From Sphingomonas kaistensis (lineage in GTDB: Bacteria > Pseudomonadota > Alphaproteobacteria > Sphingomonadales > Sphingomonadaceae): a stretch of DNA of 64,000 nucleotides. Within the stretch, counting starts at the first letter, position 1. Every line of letters starts with the position of its first letter. The position numbers were made by a program, and so were the translations under genes. Below are positions 42,581 through 51,085 of the stretch, in pieces. The stretch is from the NCBI RefSeq assembly GCF_011927725.1, contig NZ_JAATJC010000001.1, positions 1,619,001-1,683,000 of the forward strand, given 5' to 3'. The notes under the pieces were generated by a model. It had not been told where the DNA came from. It did not search any database and saw only the letters and a program-made list of their open reading frames with translations.

Positions 42581-43207
42581 CTAGGAGGAGGGCACAAGCT
42601 CCACCACGTCGATCAAACTTTCGTAGCGCGGCGAAGGGAGGATCAGCCGATAGGTGCGGGGGCCGATCCGCTCCACGAAGCCGGCGAGGTCGCGGTCGCT
42701 GTCGACGCCATAGGTGATGGCGCGCTGTTCGTCGCCGAGGACCAGGGTCCCGAGAAAGACCTGGCGCAGCTGGTCGTGCGGGAAGATGTAGCCGACCTGG
42801 CGCTGCGAACCGCTGAGCTTGGTGAAGGCCTGCAGCCGCCCGGACTGGGCGATGCGGCAATTGAACGCGGGGTAGGAGACGAAGGGGAGAAGCCCGGGCG
42901 AGCGGGCGCCGAGCTTGGTCACCCGGCAGCGATAGTCGCCGTTGGGGATGGTGCCGCCGATCGCCGCATCGGGCATGAGAAGCGATCCCTCGCGGGTGAT
43001 CGCCACGCCGTTTCCGGCGGCGCGGGCCTGCGCCAGGCCGTTCACGAAGGCGGTTCGCCATTCGCGCAGGCGGCGACGGTCCTCTTCGGTCGCGACGGTT
43101 TGCCACGACGCGGCCCTGGCCACCGGTCCGGCGGTCGGCCGCTCGTTCGGCGTGCAGGCTGCAAGCGGTGCGAGCGCAAGCAGCGCGGCGAGGCGGCGCA
43201 TCGTCAT
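42581..43207 (-). CDS. DUF4893-like lipoprotein
   Basis: A 208-residue protein from ATG 43207, overlapping the upstream dehydrogenase stop as ATGA. A lipobox is present (LALAPLAAC), so it is a lipoprotein with Cys near residue 17. The rest (DRRRLREWRTAFVNGLAQAR, GDYRCRVTKLG, TYRLILPSPRYESLIDVVEL) matches the DUF4893 pattern common in sphingomonads. Function is unknown. The translational coupling to 3-hydroxybutyrate dehydrogenase is notable but may only be operon packing. Confidence 0.7.
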   Translation of the reverse strand: MTMRRLAALLALAPLAACTPNERPTAGPVARAASWQTVATEEDRRRLREWRTAFVNGLAQARAAGNGVAITREGSLLMPDAAIGGTIPNGDYRCRVTKLGARSPGLLPFVSYPAFNCRIAQSGRLQAFTKLSGSQRQVGYIFPHDQLRQVFLGTLVLGDEQRAITYGVDSDRDLAGFVERIGPRTYRLILPSPRYESLIDVVELVPSS

Positions 43208-43989
43208 TGCGCGGTCCAGCCGCCGTCCATGCTGAGGTTGGCGCCGGTGATGCTTCCGGCTTCCGGGCGGCACAGGAACAGGGCGAGGGCGGCGACCTCC
43301 ACCGGCTCGACGAAGCGCTTGGTCGGCTGGGCGGCGAGCAGGACGTCGTTCATCACCTGCTCGCGGGTCATGTTGCGCGCCTTCATCGTGTCGGGGATCT
43401 GGTTCTCGACCAACGTGGTCCAGACATAGCCCGGGGAGATGCAATTGACGGTGATGCCCTCGCGTGCGGTTTCCAGCGCGACCGCCTTGGTGAAGCCGGC
43501 GACGCCATGCTTGGCCGCGACATAGGGCGCCTTGTTGGGCGAGGCGACGACGCTGTGGGCGCTGGCGGTATTGATGATCCGCCCGAACCCGCGCTGGCGC
43601 ATGGAGGGCAGGCAGAGACGGGTGGTGTGGAACACCGCCGACAGGTTCACCGCCATGATCCAATCCCACTTCTCGGGCGGGAAATCGGTGATCGGCGCGA
43701 CATGCTGGACGCCGGCATTGTTGACGAGAATGGACGGCGAGCCGAGCTCGTCGGTGCATTGGGCGACCAGGCCGTCGATTGCTTCGGGGTCGGCGAGGTC
43801 GGCCTCGGAAAAGCCGGCGCAGTCGTTCGACAGCGCGGCAAGCTCGTCCTTGAGCTGGAGGTTGGCTTCGCGGTCGCCGAAGCCGTGGAGCATGACTCGG
43901 GCGCCCTCGGCCGCGAGGGAGCGGGCGATGGCGAGCCCGATGCCGCTGGTCGAGCCGGTCACCAGCGCGACCTTGTCCTTGAGGATCAT
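43204..43989 (-). CDS. 3-Hydroxybutyrate dehydrogenase
   Basis: A 261-residue short-chain dehydrogenase from ATG 43989; GTG 44001 is unlikely as it overlaps the only SD-like GGAG. It has TGSTSGIGLAIA, LVNNAGVQHVAPI, KWDWIMAVNLSAVFH, catalytic Ser in NTASAHSVV and YVAAKH. These are the diagnostic features of the BdhA type, which oxidises (R)-3-hydroxybutyrate to acetoacetate with NAD+ during ketone-body or polyhydroxybutyrate use. No PHB genes are adjacent. Confidence 0.88.
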   Translation of the reverse strand: MILKDKVALVTGSTSGIGLAIARSLAAEGARVMLHGFGDREANLQLKDELAALSNDCAGFSEADLADPEAIDGLVAQCTDELGSPSILVNNAGVQHVAPITDFPPEKWDWIMAVNLSAVFHTTRLCLPSMRQRGFGRIINTASAHSVVASPNKAPYVAAKHGVAGFTKAVALETAREGITVNCISPGYVWTTLVENQIPDTMKARNMTREQVMNDVLLAAQPTKRFVEPVEVAALALFLCRPEAGSITGANLSMDGGWTAQ

Positions 43990-44123
43990 GCGTTGAGTCA
44001 CTCCAATTGCCTGACAATCTCAGAAGAAGAAGCCGGGCGCCGGGTCAAGCCCGCGGCGACGATGACGAGCCCTTGCAACCTCCGCGCCTCGCCGATCATT
44101 ATGGGTCCGCAAGGAGAACATGG

Positions 44124-45020
44124 ATGCGCCTCGGGGACGGCAACGACAATGACTTCATCGACGCTACCGGTCGGTCGGGCGGCGGCATGCCGGTGCTGGG
44201 CGGCGGTGGCGGCATCCTCGGGATGCTCATTCCGCTGGTGCTCAGCCGGTTCGGGATCGTCGGTATCCTGATCCTGGCGCTGGGCTATTGTGCGTTGAGC
44301 GGCCTTGGCGGCGGCGGCATCCTCGGCGGCGGCGGCAGCCCGACCCAGCAGGGTGATGGCGGCGGTGCGTCGCAGCTGTCGCAGGAAGACGGACGCGTGC
44401 TGCGGTCGGCGCTGATCTCTACCGACCAGGTCTGGGGCGCGTTGTTCCAGGCAGCCAATCGCTCCTACACGGAGCCGAAACTCGTCGCCTATCGCGGCGG
44501 TTATCAGACCGCCTGCGGGCAGGGCCAGGCGAGCTTCGGGCCTTTCTACTGCCCGGGCGACCAGAGCATCTATATCGACCCGAGCTTCTTCAACGAGCTG
44601 CGCACCCGCTTCGGGGCCAGCGGGGACTTCGCGCCTTACTACGTGATCGCGCACGAGGTCGGGCACCACATCCAGAAGCTCGAGGGGACGCTCGACCGGG
44701 CAAGCCGCGCGCAGGCGTCGCTCGGCAAGGCCGAAGGCAATGCGGTGCAGGTCGGGGTCGAGCTTCAGGCCGATTGCTATGCCGGGGTGTGGGCGGCGCG
44801 GGCCAAGGCACCCGACGGAACGCCCGCTCTCGATCCCGACGATCTGCAGGAAGGCATGACTGCGGCGGCGGCGATCGGCGACGACGCGCTGATGCAGCAG
44901 GCGGGCCAGGCAGTGCGGCCGGAAAGCTTCACCCACGGGTCGAGCCAGCAGCGCCAGGAAGCGCTTCGTCGCGGGCTGCAGAGCGGCGACCCGAGCGTGT
45001 GCAACTACAACCGGGTGTGA
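44124..45020 (+). CDS. YpfJ-type membrane zinc metallopeptidase
   Basis: A 298-residue protein from ATG 44124 with AAGGAG 7 nt upstream. The N-terminus RLGDGNDNDFIDATG is typical of the YpfJ family. A transmembrane segment lies at ~32-62 (LGMLIPLVLSRFGIVGILIL). The zinc motif HEVGHHIQ is at ~181; a Glu in ELQADCYAGVWA supplies a further ligand. It probably degrades or processes envelope proteins. It ends at a perfect bidirectional hairpin. Confidence 0.88.
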   Translation: MRLGDGNDNDFIDATGRSGGGMPVLGGGGGILGMLIPLVLSRFGIVGILILALGYCALSGLGGGGILGGGGSPTQQGDGGGASQLSQEDGRVLRSALISTDQVWGALFQAANRSYTEPKLVAYRGGYQTACGQGQASFGPFYCPGDQSIYIDPSFFNELRTRFGASGDFAPYYVIAHEVGHHIQKLEGTLDRASRAQASLGKAEGNAVQVGVELQADCYAGVWAARAKAPDGTPALDPDDLQEGMTAAAAIGDDALMQQAGQAVRPESFTHGSSQQRQEALRRGLQSGDPSVCNYNRV

Positions 45021-45026
45021 GGTAAC

Positions 45027-45051
45027 GCTCCCCCGGGCGACCCGGGGGAGC
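45027..45051. terminator. Perfect 11-bp hairpin terminator
   Basis: GCTCCCCCGGG pairs exactly with CCCGGGGGAGC across a 3-nt loop. It lies between the convergent YpfJ-type gene and CurA-like gene. There is no long U-run on either side, but the position and stability suit a shared terminator. Confidence 0.7.
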
Positions 45052-45059
45052 ATCGCCGC

Positions 45060-46052
45060 TTAGAGCTTGACCAGCATCTTGCCGGTGTTGGCGCCGGTGA
45101 ACAGGCCGAGGAAGGCTTCGGGAGTCTTGTCGAGGCCTTCTACCACCGTGTCGCGGCCCTTGACCGCGCCGCTTGCGACCCACGGGCCCATTTCGGCGTA
45201 GAATTCGCCGTTGCGGGGCAGATAGTCGGTATAGATAAAGCCCTTGAGGCTCATTCGCATCGCGATCACGCGCATCAGGTAGCGCAGGCTGGTCGGAGCG
45301 CCGCTGTTGTAGCCGTCGATCATCCCGCAAATGGCGAAGCGCGCATCCTTGCGGCCGAGCGCAAGGGCGGCGTCGAGATGCTCTCCGCCGACATTGTCGA
45401 AATAGACGTCGATGCCCTTGGGCGCGACTTCGGACAGCGCCTTCACCAGCGGCACGCCGGCCTTGTAGTCGATGCATTCGTCGGCACCGAGCGACTTCAC
45501 GAACGCGACCTTGTCGGCCCCGCCGGCCGAGCCGATCACGGTCATTCCCTTGGCCTTGGCGATCTGCACCACCGCCGAGCCGACCGCGCCCGCCGCGGCA
45601 GAGACGAACACGATGTCGCCGGCCTTGGCTTTGGCCGCATCGAGGAGGCCCCAGTAAGCGGTGCCGCCGGTCAGGCCGAGATTGCCGAGGAACGCCTGCG
45701 GTTCGACGCCGGGGATGGTCGGCAGCTTGTTCAGCGCCTGCGCCGGCAGCACCGCCTCGTCGCGCCAGCCCATCATGTGCATGACCGTGTCGCCGGGCTG
45801 AAAATCGGGCGAGCGGCTTTCCACCACTTCGCCGATCGCGCCGCCCTCGAGCGGCTCGCCGACCTGGAACGGAGGCACGTAGCTCTTCACGTCGTTCATC
45901 CGGCCGCGCATGTACGGATCGACCGACAGCCAGCGATTGCGGACATGGACCATCCCGTCCGCCAGTTCGGGCAGGGTGATTTCCTTGTGCTCGAAATTAT
46001 CGGCGGTGGGCAGGCCGCTGGGGCGGCTCTTGAGGTGCCAGGCGTGGGGCAT
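45060..46052 (-). CDS. NADP-dependent oxidoreductase, CurA-like
   Basis: A 330-residue medium-chain reductase without zinc, from ATG 46052. It has the MDR signature GLTGGTAYWGLLD and the NADP-binding AAAGAVGSAVVQIAKAKG. The N-terminal MPHAWHLKSRPSGLPT and the YMRGRM segment fit the CurA/leukotriene B4 12-hydroxydehydrogenase branch, which reduces C=C bonds of enones such as curcumin or alkenals. Cytoplasmic. Confidence 0.88.
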   Translation of the reverse strand: MPHAWHLKSRPSGLPTADNFEHKEITLPELADGMVHVRNRWLSVDPYMRGRMNDVKSYVPPFQVGEPLEGGAIGEVVESRSPDFQPGDTVMHMMGWRDEAVLPAQALNKLPTIPGVEPQAFLGNLGLTGGTAYWGLLDAAKAKAGDIVFVSAAAGAVGSAVVQIAKAKGMTVIGSAGGADKVAFVKSLGADECIDYKAGVPLVKALSEVAPKGIDVYFDNVGGEHLDAALALGRKDARFAICGMIDGYNSGAPTSLRYLMRVIAMRMSLKGFIYTDYLPRNGEFYAEMGPWVASGAVKGRDTVVEGLDKTPEAFLGLFTGANTGKMLVKL

Positions 46053-46078
46053 GGGTTCGGTCCTTGCTTGAAACGAAA

Positions 46079-46109
46079 AGGCCCGGACACCGCTGGGGTG
46101 CCCGGGCCT
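46079..46109 (-). terminator. Intrinsic terminator of the DUF2171 gene
   Basis: AGGCCCGG-CACC pairs with GGTG-CCGGGCCT with one mismatch; on the minus strand it is followed by TTTT. It lies 25 bp after the DUF2171 stop and in the leader of the CurA-like gene. Confidence 0.75.
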
Positions 46110-46133
46110 CCTCGTCAAGCTGCTGGGTGCAGC

Positions 46134-47561
46134 TTACTTCTTGGTCGAGCGACCGGTCGTCGACGTGTCGTCGTCGTAGGTGCCCGAGAAGCTCTTATCG
46201 AGCATGTGGGGGCCATCGCTCGTCGTGCCGGTGGTGGTGGCACCGGTGGTCGAGGTCGGGCTCATGGTCTGAGCGGTCGGCTGGTTGGTCGACGGCTGGG
46301 TCTGCCGATCGTCACGATCCGAACCGCTTCCGCCGAACAGGCCGCCGAGCATCCCGCGATCCTGCGAACGGCCCTGGTCGTCCTCACGCTCCTCGGTCAG
46401 GCGCGAGCGGATCGAATCCTTGGTGCCGGTCAGGAAGACCTTGCCGTCCTCGACGCGGTCGAGCAGCGAGCAGGTGAAGCTGCGGTGCACGCCATGCGCT
46501 TCGGGATCGTTCTTGGTCAGTATGACCTTGTCGCCGCGGACCTTGTCGACGGTGCCGATGCGCTGTCCGCTTTCGTCCACTACTTCGGCATGCTCCCGGA
46601 TGCTGGTCAGCATCTGGCGCTTGGTCTGCCGGGTCTGGCGGAAGCCCGAGAATTCATTCTCGAACCGGCTCTGATGCTCGCGGCAATATTCGTCATAATC
46701 GCGATCGAGATCCTCGATCTGGCGCTGGCGCCATGACGAATAATGCTGGTCGTGCGGGCTGCGCGTTTGACTACCGAAGGCCGACGAACGGCTGCTGTCG
46801 CCGAAGCCCGACGAGCCGCCAAAGCTGGTGCCCTGATCCTGGAAACGATCCTGGCTGCCATATTGCTGCTGGCTGTAGTTCTGGCTGCCGAGACCCGATC
46901 CCTGGCGGTCGAGCTCGTTGGAGCTGCGGCCATAGTCGCCGGTCATCGGACGATAGCGGTCGCTGCCCTGGCTTTGGTAGCCGCCACCCTGACGGTCCTG
47001 GCTGGCGCCGCGGTCGTTCCACGACGACTGCTGACTGTCGCGGGACGTTGTGCCCCCGGCCTGGCCGTAGCTCGAGGGGTAGGAGCGCGACGAACCGATG
47101 TCGCCATAGTCCTGGCCCTGCCGGCTCTGCCAGCTCTGGCCCTGGCTGCCATAATCGCCGCGCCCGAAGCCGCCGCTTTCACCGCCGCCGCGGCCATATT
47201 GCTTGCGATAGTCGCCCTCGTCACGGCCACGACCGTAGGTGGACGACTGCCCACCGCCGAACAGCGCGCCGCGCTCGCCGGTGCCGAAGCGGTTATCATC
47301 GCGGCTGCTGCGCCCGCGATCCTCCTGGTCATATGCGCGGGGCTCGTAGCTGCTGCGGTTGTAGCTGTTCGCCGCGCGATTATAGCCATGCCCGCGATCG
47401 CCGCGGCTGCCGCTTTCATCGTCGTTGAAGAAGTTCGACACGCTGTCGATGGCGCGGTCGAAGAAACCGCGTTCGTCCTGTCGTCCGCCACTGCGATCAT
47501 CGCGCAGGCGGTCGTCACGATAACCGCGGTTGTCGCGGTCGTCATACCGATCGTAAGCCAT
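46134..47561 (-). CDS. DUF2171 protein with long low-complexity N-terminus
   Basis: A 475-residue protein with a perfect AGGAGG SD. Residues 1-~270 are low complexity: Arg/Asp/Tyr/Gly/Ser/Gln-rich with repeats like YDDRDNRGYRDDR and a RGFFDRA motif. Residues ~290-320 are a charged helix (RQRQIEDLDRDYDEYCREHQ), and ~325-390 match DUF2171 (VVDESGQRIGTVDKVRGDKV...). The tail is Thr/Ser/Pro-rich. No signal peptide. DUF2171 proteins are thought to act in stress or storage; the function is unknown. The low-complexity part resembles phase-separating proteins, an inference. Confidence 0.8.
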   Translation of the reverse strand: MAYDRYDDRDNRGYRDDRLRDDRSGGRQDERGFFDRAIDSVSNFFNDDESGSRGDRGHGYNRAANSYNRSSYEPRAYDQEDRGRSSRDDNRFGTGERGALFGGGQSSTYGRGRDEGDYRKQYGRGGGESGGFGRGDYGSQGQSWQSRQGQDYGDIGSSRSYPSSYGQAGGTTSRDSQQSSWNDRGASQDRQGGGYQSQGSDRYRPMTGDYGRSSNELDRQGSGLGSQNYSQQQYGSQDRFQDQGTSFGGSSGFGDSSRSSAFGSQTRSPHDQHYSSWRQRQIEDLDRDYDEYCREHQSRFENEFSGFRQTRQTKRQMLTSIREHAEVVDESGQRIGTVDKVRGDKVILTKNDPEAHGVHRSFTCSLLDRVEDGKVFLTGTKDSIRSRLTEEREDDQGRSQDRGMLGGLFGGSGSDRDDRQTQPSTNQPTAQTMSPTSTTGATTTGTTSDGPHMLDKSFSGTYDDDTSTTGRSTKK

Positions 47562-47752
47562 TACTGTCCTCCTAGTGCATCCGCGAAGGGGGGCCGGGAT
47601 GCAAAAGGGTTAACGAGAGGCGAGGGCGGTCGTTCCGGACCTTCAGGTCAGGCGGGGCCGGACAGGGCCGAAACGCTGCGGCACGAAAAAGGCGTCGAAA
47701 AGCGCGTTGCATAGGGGGGAAAGCACCGCTAGAGGCGCGGTGCAACCGGTGC

Positions 47753-47828
47753 GGGGCTGTAGCTCAGATGGGAGAGCGCTGCAATCGCACTGCAGAGGTC
47801 AGGGGTTCGATTCCCCTCAGCTCCACCA
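47753..47828 (+). tRNA. tRNA-Ala (anticodon CGC)
   Basis: A 76-nt cloverleaf with encoded CCA: GGGGCTGTAGCTCAGATGGG at the 5' end, anticodon stem CTGCA/TGCAG around a 7-nt loop ATCGCAC (anticodon CGC, reading GCG), T arm GGGTTCGATTCCC, and acceptor GGGGCTG/CAGCTCC. Confidence 0.95.
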
Positions 47829-47887
47829 GCCGCACCGGTCGCTTCTAATCATTCGATTGTCAGCAACGTCCGCGTCGCGCGGAGCGG

Positions 47888-48226
47888 TTAGCGGCGCTTC
47901 TTGCGGGCGGCGTAGCGTGCGTCGCGTGCAGCCTTGCGCTCTTCTTCCGTCAGCTCGGGCTTAATCGCCGCGAGGCGGTCGGCCTCGGCCTGTTCGCTCG
48001 CCGCCTTCCGGTCACGCGCTTCCTGCTCGGCGGCAGCTTCGGCGGCCTTGCGCTGGGCCCGCTTTTCGGCCTGCGCGGCTTCGCGCTTCTGGCTGGCGAG
48101 CAAGCGGGCTTCCTCGGTGGCGGGGTCGACCTCGGGCTTGTCGCGCAGCTTCTCGATCAGGCGTTGCTTGGCCTTGGCGACTTGGTCGACGCGGTCCTGG
48201 AAACCGTTGTTCTTGTAGGCCTTCAT
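47888..48226 (-). CDS. DUF6481 family protein
   Basis: A 112-residue, mostly helical, highly charged protein starting MKAYKNNGFQDRVDQVAKAK, followed by Lys/Glu/Ala-rich coiled coil (residues ~40-90) and a basic C-terminus AARKKRR. This matches DUF6481, short proteins widespread in Sphingomonadales. It has no signal peptide and may bind nucleic acid, given the basic tail, but the function is unknown. Confidence 0.8.
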   Translation of the reverse strand: MKAYKNNGFQDRVDQVAKAKQRLIEKLRDKPEVDPATEEARLLASQKREAAQAEKRAQRKAAEAAAEQEARDRKAASEQAEADRLAAIKPELTEEERKAARDARYAARKKRR

Positions 48227-48352
48227 TGGTGATCTTTACCTTGGGTTTGCGGTTCTTCCGGACCCTTTAGGCTACGAAGGCACCAAAAAGCCACCGGCCA
48301 GGCCAATTGCTGCCCCGGAAGGGCACGGTCGGTGGCTGCTGGCGCGGATCGA

Positions 48353-51073
48353 TCAGAGCTTCAGCGACGCGCCGAGCGAGAAGGACCGGCCGACGTCATA
48401 GCGGTTGATGAAGATCGGGGTGCCGCGTACATCCTGCGTTTCATCATAGGCGGCGCCGGTGAGGTTTCGCGCCTCGAACTTCAGCTCGAGTTCCCGGCCA
48501 GCCAAGCGCAGCCCCTGCCGTGCGATCAGGTCGATGGTCAGGCCCGGCCGCTCGAAGATGTCGGACTGGCGGACCCCGCCGCTGGCAGGGCCGCGGCTGC
48601 TGACGCGCTTGGAGGCATAGTTGAGCAGCAGGGTCAGCTGCTGCAGCAACGCCGTATTCTCCACCCCGACCTGGGCGTTGGCGATGTGCTTCGATTGGCC
48701 GGTCAGCGGATCGCCGTCGAAGAACACCTCGCGGGCCGGGCGTGGACCGCGCAAGTCGTTGAGGATCGTGGTGTCGCCATCATCGACCTGGATCTCCGAC
48801 TTGGAAAAGGTGTAGTTCCCGATCAAGACCAGGCGGTGCTGGTCGAGGCCGAGACCGTTCAGCGGCACATACTTCTGCACCTCGACCTCGGCGCCATAGA
48901 GCCTGGCGCTGGGCGCGTTGCCGAAGGTGGTAATGAGAGCCGCGCCGCCGGTGAAAGTGGCGATCGCCTCGATCGGCTTGTTGATGCGCTTGTAGAAGCC
49001 GGCGAGGCTGATCCGCTGCTGGGTTCCGAAATACCATTCGAAACGCGCCTCGGCATTGGTCAGCGTGGAGTCGGTCAGGAACGGGTTGCCGAAGAACTGG
49101 CGGTCGCTTTCGGTGTCGAAATAGACCTGCGGCGCAAGCTCGCGGAACTGCGGGCGGGCGATGGTCTTGGAGCCATGCAGACGGACCTGCATGTCGGGGC
49201 GGAGGTTCCACGTCAGGGTCGCCGCGGGCAGCCAGTAGCTCTTCTCGATCGCGGGGATCTGGGTCAGCCCGCCTTGCGCGAAGAGGTCGACCAGCGTGAC
49301 CGATTGCTTGCCCTGTTCGTAGCGCACGCCGCCCTGCAGGCGGAGGCCCTCGACGATGTCGCCGGTCGCCTGTGCATAGCCGGCACTGACCGTGAGGTCG
49401 CCCTGGTAGCGCGCGGTACCGGCGAGGCCCGACGTTTCCACCAGCAGGATGTTGTAGGTGTAGACGTTATAGTCGGACAGCAGATAATCGGGGCGCTGCT
49501 CGGTGACTCCGCCGGGAAGGGCGCTGGCCGGGCGAAATGCAAAGTCGCGCCGGGTCGAGCTGCGCGTGGTGTCGAGATAGGCGCCGCCGGCGCTGAGCGT
49601 CAGGTTGCGCGCTCCGGGCACCTTGTAGTTGAGGTCGGCGCCGGCATTCCACACGTCCTCGTCGAGTTCGGAGAAGGTGATCCCGGCGCTCTGCGGATTG
49701 GTGGTGAGGTTGTTCACATAATCGCGGGCGGTCGTGTCGTAAACGTAGTTGAAGCTGCGCTCGTACGGCGCGTTGCGCTGGCTGTTGGCGTAGGCGGCGC
49801 GGAGGTCGAGATCGATGTCTCCGAAATCGAATTCGCCGACCAGCTGCGAGTTGAACAACTGGCGTTCGAACCAGGAGGTGCGCTGGTTGATCTGCTGGGC
49901 CGGGCCACCGGGCACGGGATCGCCGACCTGCACGTCGTAGCCGGCGGCCAGGCGACCGATCTTGAGCGTGTCGCGGATCAGCAGGTTGGTGAAGCGGATA
50001 TCGTGGGCGCCGATCTTGGCCGACAGGCCGAGCAGGCCGTTGGCGACGACGCGATTGTCGGTTCGCACGACCTGAAAGTCGGTGCCGATCAGGTCGCCGC
50101 CCTGGGTCTGCTGGGTCGCGTCGCGGGTCCGCCAGCTATTGCTGAAGCCGGCGGCGGCGATCACGCCCAGTTCGGCCCCTGCAAGCCCAAAGGTGGTGCC
50201 GCCCGACAGGTCGACGCCATAGTTGGCGGGGATGTTGCGATTGCGCTGCAGGACGCTGGTGCGGCTGTTGGTGAGGTCGGCGGTGATCGCCTGCACCTGC
50301 GCACGGGTGAAGTTGGTCCCTTCGCCGATCACCTTGTTGGATCGGAAGGCGTCGCCGAAGGCACCGTCGATCGCGCGGTCGCCGTTGTCGAAGCCGAGCC
50401 AGTCGGTGCTGCTGCCATAATAGGTATAGCCGAGCTTGCCGGTGGTTTCGGTATCGCCGCTGACGCTTGCACCGACCGTCAGGAACGGCTCTCGCGCCGC
50501 GGCGGTGGTGGTCAGGTTGATGACGCCGCCGCCGAACTCGCCCGGGTAATTGACCGAATAGCTCTTCTGGACGACCGCGCTTCCGATCACGCTGGTCGGG
50601 AAGATGTCGAGCGGCACCACGCGGCGGAGCGGCTCGGGGCTGGGCAGGGCGAGCCCGTTGAGCAGCGCCAGGCTGTAGCGGTCGCCGAGCCCGCGGACAT
50701 AGACCAGACCGTTGCCGACCACACTGAGGCCGGGAACGCGGCCCAGAGCGCCGGCGATGTCGCCTTCGCCGGTCCGCGCAATATCCTCGCTCGACAGGAT
50801 CGAGACGACTTCAGGGGTGGCCCGGACGATGTTGCGGCGTCCGCGAACGACGATGTCGGCAGGGGCCGTGTCGACGCCCGGCGCCGACACCTCGATGATC
50901 GGCTCCTCGGCGGCCTGCGCGTCGTCAGGCGCGGCGGCAGCCGGATCGGTGGCCCCACCGGTCGGCGGAGTCACCACGGGAGGGGCGGCACCACCGGCCT
51001 GTGCCAGCGCGGCGGCCGGGCAAAGGACGGTGGTGAGCAGCAGCAGCGATGCCAGGCGGGTGACGTTCGGCAT
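48353..51073 (-). CDS. TonB-dependent outer-membrane receptor
   Basis: A 906-residue protein. The signal peptide is ~1-25. A Pro/Ala/Asp-rich stretch (~26-70) precedes the plug domain (~72-190: IVVRGRRNIVRATPEVVSIL, VPGLSVVGNGLVYVRGLGDR, YPGEFGGGVINLTT). The barrel occupies the rest, ending GRSFSLGASLKL. It imports an unknown substrate across the outer membrane with TonB energy. The gene follows the beta-helix lipoprotein gene by 12 bp, so both are in one operon and the lipoprotein probably assists substrate capture. Confidence 0.92.
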   Translation of the reverse strand: MPNVTRLASLLLLTTVLCPAAALAQAGGAAPPVVTPPTGGATDPAAAAPDDAQAAEEPIIEVSAPGVDTAPADIVVRGRRNIVRATPEVVSILSSEDIARTGEGDIAGALGRVPGLSVVGNGLVYVRGLGDRYSLALLNGLALPSPEPLRRVVPLDIFPTSVIGSAVVQKSYSVNYPGEFGGGVINLTTTAAAREPFLTVGASVSGDTETTGKLGYTYYGSSTDWLGFDNGDRAIDGAFGDAFRSNKVIGEGTNFTRAQVQAITADLTNSRTSVLQRNRNIPANYGVDLSGGTTFGLAGAELGVIAAAGFSNSWRTRDATQQTQGGDLIGTDFQVVRTDNRVVANGLLGLSAKIGAHDIRFTNLLIRDTLKIGRLAAGYDVQVGDPVPGGPAQQINQRTSWFERQLFNSQLVGEFDFGDIDLDLRAAYANSQRNAPYERSFNYVYDTTARDYVNNLTTNPQSAGITFSELDEDVWNAGADLNYKVPGARNLTLSAGGAYLDTTRSSTRRDFAFRPASALPGGVTEQRPDYLLSDYNVYTYNILLVETSGLAGTARYQGDLTVSAGYAQATGDIVEGLRLQGGVRYEQGKQSVTLVDLFAQGGLTQIPAIEKSYWLPAATLTWNLRPDMQVRLHGSKTIARPQFRELAPQVYFDTESDRQFFGNPFLTDSTLTNAEARFEWYFGTQQRISLAGFYKRINKPIEAIATFTGGAALITTFGNAPSARLYGAEVEVQKYVPLNGLGLDQHRLVLIGNYTFSKSEIQVDDGDTTILNDLRGPRPAREVFFDGDPLTGQSKHIANAQVGVENTALLQQLTLLLNYASKRVSSRGPASGGVRQSDIFERPGLTIDLIARQGLRLAGRELELKFEARNLTGAAYDETQDVRGTPIFINRYDVGRSFSLGASLKL

Positions 51074-51085
51074 GTCTATCCCAGC

